From positions 62,001 through 126,000 of the forward strand of contig CAZFZT010000001.1 in NCBI GenBank assembly GCA_964523675.1: DNA of 64,000 nucleotides. Reading direction: 5' to 3'. The translations under genes were made by a program, and so were the position numbers. The notes beneath the pieces were generated by a model. It did no database searches. It had not been told where the DNA came from and saw only the letters and a list, made by a program, of their open reading frames with translations. The DNA is from CAZFZT01 sp964523675. Lineage in GTDB: Bacteria > Planctomycetota > Phycisphaerae > Phycisphaerales > SM1A02. Of the stretch, positions 41,881 through 49,205 are shown piece after piece. Numbering within the stretch: position 1 is the stretch's first letter; each line of letters opens with the position of its first letter.

Positions 41881-42918
41881 ATGTTTGACATCGTACGAAT
41901 TCATTGGCCACTAAGGGGATGGTTTCTGGTACTAGGTTCCGCAGCATTTGGTATTCTACATGGCCTGAACATGTGGCACGCTTGGCTGTGGCCGCCCAGT
42001 GTCTTCGACAGCCTAACGGGCAATGTCTTATTAGGCTCTGTGATTTTGTTTCTCCCATGGGGAATTGCACTGAATCTGCGATGCCAGCGTGTTCTAGTAT
42101 TAACATCGTGTGGTCTCATATGTGGATTGTTTAGCGCCCTGGGGTTCTGGTATGCCTCATCGATGAGTTCGCCACTGGGTGCTGCTGGTCTGATTCATCA
42201 TCAGCCATGGATGCCGTGGGCTATAGCGATGTGTGCAACAGTCGGCGTGGCTGTTAACATGATCATACTATTCGTGGCGCGAAGCCTCGGTTATCGGGTC
42301 ATCCAACAGACAGGGTGGCTCTGTACCAAGTGTGGTTACCATCTATACGACAGAAGATGCTCAGAATGTGGATACATTTCACCGGACGAGCATTCTTCAC
42401 ATCCGCCTTACAAGGGCCAAGCACTGATGGCGATTGTCATAGTGACTGCCGCCTTTTTACTTGCATGTATGTTGTGGCAGCCTCCGCATAAAGGTCGCAG
42501 CATGTTCATCATGGAGCATGGGAGCACCGGTAGCTTTCATGGGCACATGTATGGGGCTAATGGCGTACCGACATGGGCCGCCGTGGGCGTCTTTGTCAGC
42601 CTTGAAGAACCGAATATGGTGTTAACTTGGCTGCATGAAGACAGGCCGCAGCAAGGGCAGCCATATTCCCAGATTCAAGTCATGTCGACTCTTACGGCAC
42701 CGGCTGGAAATGTGCTTCCCGTACCTGGTGACCCCGTGATTATAATAGATATCTACAACCGTGACGTCGCTACACTGTTGCTCGACTATGGAATAAATGA
42801 TCGAACAAAACAACTCATCCGTGATGTTGCCGTCGCTGAAGGCTGGCGCCCAGTGTTGCCCTCAAGGCGAGTAGTTATAGTGCAACCTGAAGTGGTTGGG
42901 ATCGGCGAGATTGATTGA
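41881..42918 (+). CDS. Polytopic membrane protein with zinc ribbon (partner gene of cassette 1)
   Basis: A 345-residue protein with about four N-terminal membrane segments (e.g. GWFLVLGSAAFGILHGL, NVLLGSVILFLPWGIAL, AIAMCATVGVAVNMIILFVA), a cytoplasmic zinc ribbon (CTKCGYHLYDRRCSECGY), another membrane segment (LMAIVIVTAAFLLACML) and an outer domain of about 150 residues. It starts nine bases after cassette 1. Position right after an Rhs tip is where an immunity gene normally sits, but similar zinc-ribbon membrane proteins occur elsewhere in this window without Rhs neighbours. Base composition is visibly more AT-rich than the window average. Confidence 0.65.
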   Translation: MFDIVRIHWPLRGWFLVLGSAAFGILHGLNMWHAWLWPPSVFDSLTGNVLLGSVILFLPWGIALNLRCQRVLVLTSCGLICGLFSALGFWYASSMSSPLGAAGLIHHQPWMPWAIAMCATVGVAVNMIILFVARSLGYRVIQQTGWLCTKCGYHLYDRRCSECGYISPDEHSSHPPYKGQALMAIVIVTAAFLLACMLWQPPHKGRSMFIMEHGSTGSFHGHMYGANGVPTWAAVGVFVSLEEPNMVLTWLHEDRPQQGQPYSQIQVMSTLTAPAGNVLPVPGDPVIIIDIYNRDVATLLLDYGINDRTKQLIRDVAVAEGWRPVLPSRRVVIVQPEVVGIGEID

Positions 42919-43134
42919 TCTTGAGGGACAGTCGTGACAACCTCCGCTTCATCGCCGACGGCGCGGTGCGCGTCGGCCGAAAACCCGGAAAACCTGAGGA
43001 AAACCTGGCAATTCGCATTTGTTTTGGGCAAGGACTGCCGTGAGATGGAGGAATCAAAATGGGGAAAACAGGGGAAAACAGGGACAGGTTCGAACGCCAC
43101 GAAGATAAGTTGAGAAAACAGGGACGTTTCCCAA

Positions 43135-43215
43135 TTATGACCCTGTCGCATCGACACCGCCCGCGGGATCAAGCACCCCGCCGCCTCTGATCAGAATCGC
43201 TGCCTGCTCCGACAT
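43135..43215 (-). pseudogene. Fragment resembling an amidohydrolase/dihydroorotase N-terminus
   Basis: The minus strand reads MSEQAAILIRGGGVLDPAGG then VDATGS and a stop. The pattern ILIRGGxVLDPAxGxDA is the typical start of dihydroorotase-like amidohydrolases. It stops abruptly at the edge of the GGAAAAC-rich tract, as if the gene had been cut there. The frame is open further upstream (to 43254). With only 26 residues the identification is weak. Confidence 0.3.
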
Positions 43216-43369
43216 GCCCTCCATGATCCGGCCGATCCCACCGTACACGCGCATCGCGTCCCATCATGAAAACCCAAAGTGTGAGATCGGCTGAACTCAG
43301 CCCGTCCACAGCGCCGTTCAGCGCGCAAACAGCGGTCATCTATCGCCGATTCTGGGCGATGAGCGGGGA

Positions 43370-43402
43370 AATAGTGAAAATCAGCGGCTGATTCTCACTA
43401 TT
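43370..43402. repeat. 33-bp near-perfect palindrome
   Basis: Two 16-base arms, AATAGTGAAAATCAGC and GCTGATTCTCACTATT, meet around a single G with one mismatch. No T-run follows, and the one-base centre makes a poor RNA hairpin. It lies about 115 bases before Rhs cassette 2. Possible readings are a protein-binding or recombination site, or the end of a lost element. Confidence 0.6.
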
Positions 43403-43526
43403 CACCACCTGAAGATCGCCGATCGCGCATTGAAATCTGACCTTGGCGCGCAGCTCCCACTGCAGGCGCAATCATCGCCAGTAGTCACAACTTGGCGGAT
43501 ACGGCGGATCGTCCTATATTGATAGC

Positions 43527-44513
43527 GTGGTTCTCAGAGATCGAGATGCGAACACCGACTGGGACGAAGAGTCCGACGGCGTTCTGGAAGAGCGCACCTA
43601 CTACTGCCAGAACTGGCGGCATGATGTGGTCGCGCTGATCGATGATGCGGGCGCGCAGGTGCAGCAGGTGCGCTACTCTGCGTACGGCGTTCCCTTCGGC
43701 CTTCCTGCTGGCGATGTCAACTCGGACGGCGATGTGACCAGCGCTGACGACACCGCAATCTCGAACTGGATCAGCGGCAGCGCGTACGACGTGCGCGGCG
43801 ACATGGACCTTGACGGCAGGGTTGACAATGCTGATCGCACCGCGCTGCAATCACGTATCGGCGACTCGCTCGGCAGGGGAGTGCTTGCGCTCGCAGTCGA
43901 CCATTCCGGGGGCGGCGGCGGAAACCGCAAGGGCTACGCGGGTTACGAAGGTGACTTCTCACGCGACGGCTTCTGGCACGTAAGGCATCGTGTGCTGGAC
44001 ACCGAACTCGGGCGATGGACGCGCCGCGATCCGCTGGGGTATGTGGATGGGGTGAATATGTATACATATGTTCATTCACGCCCTCATGTGATTTATGATC
44101 CGTTTGGGCTGTATGCTTGCGGGGATGATGATCTCGCGGATGCCTTAGAATGCGGCTCGTGGGTTCGAATCACAACGATTGAATGCGTCGGCTTCCTGCT
44201 GTGGTGGTCTATCGGGTGCGATTGCATTTGGGGGCTTCCCGACATTGTGGAGAGCCTGGAATTAATTACGGTTCCTAGCAATTGTGAGGAGTGTGTCAAT
44301 GCCAGCACCTATTCGTGTTTGGACGGATGCGAACCAAAGGACGACGGCGCAGGCTCATATCCTGAGCAGGCGGATTGCGAACAGCGGGAGATAATCAATA
44401 TCGGACCAGGTACAGTTTACAATTACCCCTGTCCATGCACCATTGTTATCATAGGGCGATGGTCACACCGTTATCTGATCACAATTGGTGTGTGCAAGCG
44501 CTCCCCCGAATGA
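43527..44513 (+). CDS. Rhs C-terminal cassette 2 (truncated core plus diverged tip)
   Basis: Second orphan Rhs end. Its core (from about 43515; SVVLRDRDANTDWDEESDG) parallels cassette 1 nearly codon for codon through ERTYYCQNWRHDVVALIDDA, the EF-hand/dockerin-like pair, GYAGYEGDFSRDGFWHVRHR and RRDPLGYVDGVNMYTYVHSR to DPFGL. Differences are mostly at third codon positions. The tip (about 135 residues, from YACGDDDLADALECG) shares nothing evident with tip 1 apart from many Cys (13), and includes a hydrophobic stretch (VGFLLWWSIGCDCIWGL). An in-frame TAG lies just upstream and the GTG start is nominal. A membrane-protein gene follows after nine bases. Confidence 0.7.
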   Translation: MVLRDRDANTDWDEESDGVLEERTYYCQNWRHDVVALIDDAGAQVQQVRYSAYGVPFGLPAGDVNSDGDVTSADDTAISNWISGSAYDVRGDMDLDGRVDNADRTALQSRIGDSLGRGVLALAVDHSGGGGGNRKGYAGYEGDFSRDGFWHVRHRVLDTELGRWTRRDPLGYVDGVNMYTYVHSRPHVIYDPFGLYACGDDDLADALECGSWVRITTIECVGFLLWWSIGCDCIWGLPDIVESLELITVPSNCEECVNASTYSCLDGCEPKDDGAGSYPEQADCEQREIINIGPGTVYNYPCPCTIVIIGRWSHRYLITIGVCKRSPE

Positions 44514-44522
44514 GTTTATACC

Positions 44523-45191
44523 ATGCGGAGAATTGCTGCCGTATTTACATTCGTCTCGCTAATCAGTGTTACTGCCGCATGGTTAACATCGGCAATGCTT
44601 GCAGTTGTAGTTGCGCCAGGCCCTACTGCAGCACACGATGACTGGGTGGCAGCATGGCAAGGAATGTTAATTGACGGCGAATCGTGGATCATTAACGGGT
44701 ATAGACGAACCGGAGCAGCGTATATTATAGCAATCAAATTAAGGACGGCAGTACGTAGTGAGCGACACCGTGACAAGGAAATTGCTAGAAGCGACATGCC
44801 ACATTGGAGTAGCATGCGGCATAGTTTTACACAGCCTGTCTCAGGCACACCACTTATGCGCCACGAATTCGCGTATGGGTGGCCAATGCTGGCCTTTTCC
44901 TATGTTGTGGAGTCTGGGTCTCAAATCGCGAATAGCTCGGCTCTTGGTGCGATTCGCGCACCCTCATGGATGCACGTGTTAGGAAATGGAACATGGATAC
45001 CGATGACGCCGATATGGTCTGGGCTCATCATGAATGCTGCACTGTACTTCGCTGTTATGTTGTGTTTCTATACTGGTATCAGACGGCTTGTGCGTGTGCG
45101 GAGACTAAAACAATCTAAATGCCTTCAGTGCGGATTTTACTTGGATCGGGGCATTGATCTAGGCTGTTCTGAATGCGGCTGGCGCCGGTGA
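44523..45191 (+). CDS. Membrane protein with zinc ribbon (partner gene of cassette 2)
   Basis: A 222-residue protein: N-terminal signal/anchor (AAVFTFVSLISVTAAWLTSA), an outer region of about 130 residues, a second membrane segment (IMNAALYFAVMLCFYTGI), then a C-terminal cytoplasmic ribbon CLQCGFYLDRGIDLGCSECG. The layout matches the 21.2-kb protein. It begins nine bases after the end of cassette 2, the same spacing as the gene after cassette 1. It is AT-richer than the surrounding genome. Candidate partner of the Rhs tip; function not known. Its end overlaps the truncated IS3 sequence. Confidence 0.65.
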   Translation: MRRIAAVFTFVSLISVTAAWLTSAMLAVVVAPGPTAAHDDWVAAWQGMLIDGESWIINGYRRTGAAYIIAIKLRTAVRSERHRDKEIARSDMPHWSSMRHSFTQPVSGTPLMRHEFAYGWPMLAFSYVVESGSQIANSSALGAIRAPSWMHVLGNGTWIPMTPIWSGLIMNAALYFAVMLCFYTGIRRLVRVRRLKQSKCLQCGFYLDRGIDLGCSECGWRR

Positions 45192-46036
45192 TTGTAGACT
45201 TGGGCAATCGTCTGCCATGTATGGTGAATCGAGCGAGATTCGCGTACGGAGTGAGCGAGCGTCGTGCGTGCCGGGTCTTGTCCCAGCCGCGCGCGACGCA
45301 GCGGTACGAATCGGTGGCTAACGACCAGGCATTGCTGCGAAGCCGGATCAGAGAGATCGCCAGCGTACACGTGACCTGGGGGTACCCGCGGATCTGGGTG
45401 AAGCTCAGACGGGAAGGATGGAAGGTGAATTGCAAGCGTGTATATCGACTGTATCCCCAGGAAGGCCTGTGCGTTGGCCGTCACAAGCCGCGTCGGCATC
45501 GCAGCGCGGTGACTCGGCCAGAGGGGACGACGGCGCGAGCGGTGAACGAAAGCTGGTCGATGGACTTCATGTCGGATCAGTTGTTCGACGGCCGTCGGTT
45601 CAGGTTGTTGACGTTGGTGGATGACTTCAGTCGTGAGAGCCAGGCGATTGAAATGGACGGACGTCTGACGGGCGATCACGTGGTGGAGGCCCTGGATCGC
45701 ATTGGTCAAGTTCGAGGGTTGCCGGAGAAGATCCGTGTTGACAACGGCAGCGAGTTCACAGGCAGGCGATTGGACCAGTGGGCGTACCTGAACCATGTGC
45801 GGCTGGACTTCAGCCGTCGTGGAAAGCCCACGGATAATGGGCTGATCGAGGCTTTCAACGGGAGATTGCGTGCGGAATGTCTGAACGAGAACTGGTTCAT
45901 GAGCATTGAGGACGCCCGGTTGAAGGTCGAAGCGTGGCGTCAGCATTACAATGAGGATCGACCACACAGCGCCTTGGGGAACCTGGCCCCAAGGGAGTTC
46001 GCTGCATCAACGAGCCAGGCGAGCATGGCCGGATGA
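45173..46036 (+). CDS. IS3-family transposase OrfB
   Basis: DDE transposase of 287 residues. HTH-like N-terminus GVSERRACRVLSQPRATQRY, then HVTWGYPRIWVKLRREGWKV, and an rve integrase core with WSMDFMSDQL (first Asp), IRVDNGSEFTGRRLDQW (second Asp) and DNGLIEAFNGRLRAECLNEN (Glu), ending EDRPHSALGNLAPREFA. OrfB is normally made by frameshift from orfA, which is missing, so the protein is probably not expressed as an active transposase. The true OrfB-coding part begins after about 45190. Confidence 0.9.
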   Translation: MRLAPVIVDLGNRLPCMVNRARFAYGVSERRACRVLSQPRATQRYESVANDQALLRSRIREIASVHVTWGYPRIWVKLRREGWKVNCKRVYRLYPQEGLCVGRHKPRRHRSAVTRPEGTTARAVNESWSMDFMSDQLFDGRRFRLLTLVDDFSRESQAIEMDGRLTGDHVVEALDRIGQVRGLPEKIRVDNGSEFTGRRLDQWAYLNHVRLDFSRRGKPTDNGLIEAFNGRLRAECLNENWFMSIEDARLKVEAWRQHYNEDRPHSALGNLAPREFAASTSQASMAG

Positions 46037-46133
46037 CGTTCGAAACTCACTCTGCGGCTGGTACAGGAATGGGTACAAGCGCAACCCCCAACCGACTCTC
46101 ATAACGGCTGGTACATAAAACGGGGGCAGGTCA
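45190..46133 (+). mobile_element. IS3-family (IS407-like) remnant lacking its left end
   Basis: Holds a full orfB transposase and the right terminal inverted repeat, ending CGGGGGCAGGTCA (46121-46133), which fits the TGACCTGCCCCC terminus of IS3/IS407-type elements. OrfA and the left terminus are absent; the sequence to the left is the end of another gene, so the left boundary is a deletion joint placed at about 45190. On the right it abuts Rhs sequence (cassette 3), into which it evidently inserted. Confidence 0.75.
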
Positions 46134-46225
46134 ATCCGCTGGGATATGTGGATGAGGCGGGCTTATACGTGTACAGCTTATCACGCCCCACCATCGCCAG
46201 CGATCCGTCTGGTCGAAGGTGGTAA
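46134..46225 (+). pseudogene. Rhs cassette 3, core end only
   Basis: Directly after the IS3 right end the frame reads NPLGYVDEAGLYVYSLSRPT then IASDPSGRRW and a stop. This is the terminal Rhs core block (DPLGYVDG...LYxYxxxxPxxxxDPxG). Its N-terminal part was removed with the left part of the IS element, and the tip is only three residues long. It marks the end of the Rhs island, 42 bases before the PurF-like gene. Confidence 0.75.
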
Positions 46226-46266
46226 GCCGCCGGAAAAGCATAAGAAGATTGCTATTGCGGGCTGGC

Positions 46267-48267
46267 TCAATACGCTCGAACGTCGGCTGCTTTGCGCCAG
46301 TTGAGGTAGGAGGTGTTGAGGACGCGGTAGCCGCCGGGCGTAGGGTAGTTGCCGGTGAAGTACCAGTCGCCTTTGTGGTGTGGGATTGCGCTGTGCAAAC
46401 CCGCGATGTCCTGATAGATGACCCGGACGAACGGAGGATCGCTCGCGGTCTTCAGATGGGTCGGCGTGACCAACTCGGAAATCTTGCTCGACATTTCCTC
46501 AAGGGTGAAGCGATCATAGATTTCACGTACGTAATTGCGCATTTTACGAGGCGGCAAATGTGCCTGATCGATGCACTTGCGTTCGACATCCTCGAGCACC
46601 TGTTCCTCGCCGCGTTCATGGAGAAGCGCGACGGCAGCTTCAAAGGCAATGAATCGCCCGAGTTGGCTCATGTCGATGCCGTAGCAGTCTGGATACATGA
46701 TCGGCGGTGCGGAAGATGCAATGATGATTCTGGCAGGCCTGAGGCGGCTGAGGATCGTAATAATCGATTCGCGCAGCGTCGTACCGCGCACAATTGAATC
46801 ATCAAGTACGACCAGCGAGTCGGTGGGCTTCACAACACCGCGCGTTATGTCGTAGATATGCAGGACGAGGTCGCGCCGCGCAGCGTCATGGGTAATGAAG
46901 GTTCTGAGGCGTTGATCCTTGTGGGCGATCTTTTCCGTGCGCAGGCGGCCGTTGAGCAGCCGCGCGACCTCATCACGCGAGGCGGCGCCTGATTCGATGG
47001 CTTGCCAAAGGTCGTGCTCGCGCTGCTGACGCGTAAGACGCTCGATCTCCTCGATCAGCCCCATGTACGCAGATTCAGCGGTGTTGGGAATGAAAGAAAA
47101 GACGGCGTTCTCGACGGCGGCGATCGAGATGCGCGTCGGTGCGGAAGCAGGGGCACTTGCCGCTGAGCGCCCTTCCGAGCAAATCTTGCCGCACGTGAGG
47201 GCGTTCAGCACCTTTGGCGCGAGATTGCAGCCGAGCGCTTTGCGTTCGTTATAGATGTCGGGATCGTTGCCGCGGCTGAAGTAAATGCGCTCGAAGGTAC
47301 ATTGCCGCTCTTCTCGCAGCTCGGTGAACTGCTCGTGCCGAATCTCGCCGCTGCGTTTGATTGAAAGCATGTGGCCGGGCTTGATGGGCTCAACGCGGTC
47401 GATATCGACATTGAACACATTCGCCAGCGCCGCTCGCTCGGATGCCGCCGCCACCACTTCGTCGTCGATATAGAAGTAGCCGGGACGAATTCCGCTCGGA
47501 TCGCGGACGATGAAGGCATCGCCATTGCCGACAAGGCCGGCAAACACATAACCGCCATCCCAATCGGTTGAGGCCTTCTGCATGACTCGCACAAGGTCGA
47601 GTTCTTTGGAGACTTCCTGTGCGAGTTGCTTGCCCTCAAGCCCGCGAAATGAGCCGGGGCCCATTGTTGCCACGAGGTGGTCGTGTTCGCGGTCGAGAAA
47701 GTAGGCGATACGTTCCAGAATCACCTGGGTGTCGGATTCACCGACCGGGCTGAGCCCATCCTCCACCAACCGATTGAACAGCTCGGTGGAGTTGGTCATG
47801 TTGAAGTTGCCTGCTATGGCAAGGTTTCGGCTGGCGACGGTGCTCTTCCTGACATAGGGGTGGCAATTGAGCTTCCCCTGTGTTGAGTAGGTTGCGTAGC
47901 GCAGGTGCCCGAGGTAGAGGTCACCAAGGAACTCACACGCGCGCTTCATGCCGGCGTCATCCATGGACCAGCCGCATTCGGACGCATGACGCTGCAGGAT
48001 GTCGCGCATCACGACGTCAAACACTCGTTCAATGGCGTTGTGCCGATCGGAGCGTACACGGCGAAGGTATTCCTCCCCTGGCGGCATATCGAACTTGACG
48101 GTGGCGATCCCGGCCCCGTCCTGCCCCCGATTGTGCTGCTTTTCCATCAGCAGGTACAGGCGCCGGAGGCCCCAGCCCGGGTCGCCGTACCGATCGCGGT
48201 AGTAGGTCAGCCCCTGCCGCAGTCTCACGAGGGCTACGCCACATTCATGGCCGAGGAAATCACTCAT
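46267..48267 (-). CDS. purF: Amidophosphoribosyltransferase-like (PurF family), long form
   Basis: First committed enzyme of purine synthesis by family: glutamine amide transfer to PRPP. MSDFLGHECGVALVRLRQGL places the Ntn-hydrolase cysteine at residue 9 after a short propeptide. Later blocks are MEKQHNRGQDGAGIA, GHLRYATYSTQG, the PRPP-binding VVLDDSIVRGTTLRES and APPIMYPDCYGIDMSQLGRF. At 666 residues it exceeds standard PurF (about 470-510); extra sequence lies around residues 60-110, 230-260 and at the C-terminus, so the role may differ somewhat. The frame is open to 49089 but that part overlaps the divergent gene; ATG 48267 is the start. Confidence 0.85.
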   Translation of the reverse strand: MSDFLGHECGVALVRLRQGLTYYRDRYGDPGWGLRRLYLLMEKQHNRGQDGAGIATVKFDMPPGEEYLRRVRSDRHNAIERVFDVVMRDILQRHASECGWSMDDAGMKRACEFLGDLYLGHLRYATYSTQGKLNCHPYVRKSTVASRNLAIAGNFNMTNSTELFNRLVEDGLSPVGESDTQVILERIAYFLDREHDHLVATMGPGSFRGLEGKQLAQEVSKELDLVRVMQKASTDWDGGYVFAGLVGNGDAFIVRDPSGIRPGYFYIDDEVVAAASERAALANVFNVDIDRVEPIKPGHMLSIKRSGEIRHEQFTELREERQCTFERIYFSRGNDPDIYNERKALGCNLAPKVLNALTCGKICSEGRSAASAPASAPTRISIAAVENAVFSFIPNTAESAYMGLIEEIERLTRQQREHDLWQAIESGAASRDEVARLLNGRLRTEKIAHKDQRLRTFITHDAARRDLVLHIYDITRGVVKPTDSLVVLDDSIVRGTTLRESIITILSRLRPARIIIASSAPPIMYPDCYGIDMSQLGRFIAFEAAVALLHERGEEQVLEDVERKCIDQAHLPPRKMRNYVREIYDRFTLEEMSSKISELVTPTHLKTASDPPFVRVIYQDIAGLHSAIPHHKGDWYFTGNYPTPGGYRVLNTSYLNWRKAADVRAY

Positions 48268-48438
48268 TGGGGGAGAGAAGGATACGCAACCTCCACGCGT
48301 GCTGCAATGTGGCTCTGACTTTCTGCCATGGCTAAGTCCGCCTGCTTGCCGTGTCGATCCTGAAGAACGGCCGTTGCCGAGCATCGAACCACCGCTACAA
48401 TGGCCCCTTCCCCCGCCTTGCCAAGAAGAGGTAGCAAC

Positions 48439-49185
48439 ATGGATCGTAATCGACTCACCGAAGTTCGCCGAACCGAGCAGACCGAAAGCCGCATCAACGA
48501 AGACTTCCTGGAGTGGCTCAAATCGACGGGTCTGACGCTGCTCGTGATTGTCATGGTGCTGCTTGTGGGTTACATGCTCTACGTGCGCTGGGACTCCAGT
48601 CGCATTGAGCACCGCAACAACGCGTGGATCGAGTATGCCTCGTCCGAGACGGCAGGTCTCCCCAGTGGCTTTCTTGCTGTAGCGGACCAATATGGCGATG
48701 TCGACTCGGTTGCGCTGCTTGCGAGGATTCAGGCCGGCCGCGCGTGGCTGGAGGCGGTGCAGGCAGGTCGACCGCTCGATGCGGCGGCAGGCAGCGTCGC
48801 AACGCTCTCGGAAGATGATCGTGATGTGTATCTCACTCGCGCGGATGAGGCGTTCCGCACCGTCCTCTCGAAAGATGACAAGAGCCGTGGTATGGCGCTG
48901 CTCATGATCAGCGCGCTCAACGGCCGGGCTGCCGTTGCCGAGGCGCGTGGCGAAATCGAGGAAGCCAAGCGCTTTTATGGTGAAGCCGCGGCGAGAGCTG
49001 GCGATGACTACCCGCATCTGCGCGATCAGGCCGAGCGGCGGGCGGAGACAGCGGCTGCTGTTGTCGAAGCTCCGGACCTGCCTGCGCAAGAGGACATCGC
49101 GGCTGATGATGGCGCAGCGGACGATGGCGCCTCGCCTGTCAAACTTGACGATTCGCTTCGCGACCTGCTTCTCACAGAGGATTGA
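48439..49185 (+). CDS. Single-pass membrane protein with helical repeat domain
   Basis: A 248-residue protein: cytoplasmic N-terminus (about 30 residues), one membrane helix (STGLTLLVIVMVLLVGYMLYV), then a helical TPR-like outer domain with DVYLTRADEAFRTVLSKDDK and ALNGRAAVAEARGEIEEAKR, and an acidic tail. The layout resembles YfgM/BamD-type anchored TPR proteins. AGAGG lies about 7 bases before ATG 48439. The gene runs directly into the rluD-type gene and is divergent from purF. Confidence 0.7.
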   Translation: MDRNRLTEVRRTEQTESRINEDFLEWLKSTGLTLLVIVMVLLVGYMLYVRWDSSRIEHRNNAWIEYASSETAGLPSGFLAVADQYGDVDSVALLARIQAGRAWLEAVQAGRPLDAAAGSVATLSEDDRDVYLTRADEAFRTVLSKDDKSRGMALLMISALNGRAAVAEARGEIEEAKRFYGEAAARAGDDYPHLRDQAERRAETAAAVVEAPDLPAQEDIAADDGAADDGASPVKLDDSLRDLLLTED

Positions 49186-49205
49186 TCGTACTCAATGGAA
49201 GCGGC

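Larger units (their letters stand above)
42919..43514. other. Non-coding stretch between Rhs cassettes
   Basis: About 600 bases without an intact gene. From 42970 to 43140 it is rich in GGAAAAC words (GGGGAAAACAGGGGAAAACA and GAGAAAACAGGGAC), which I recall only loosely as resembling sequences near REP-type transposases. A short fragment resembling an amidohydrolase N-terminus lies at 43135-43215 on the minus strand. A long near-perfect palindrome lies at 43370-43402. The region looks like a scrap zone between rearranged cassettes. Confidence 0.5.

Noticed and set aside
48268..49089. N-terminal extension of the PurF-like protein to 940 residues
   Set aside because: The extension is antisense to the membrane TPR-like gene, and the Ntn-hydrolase cysteine must be near the N-terminus, as it is with ATG 48267.
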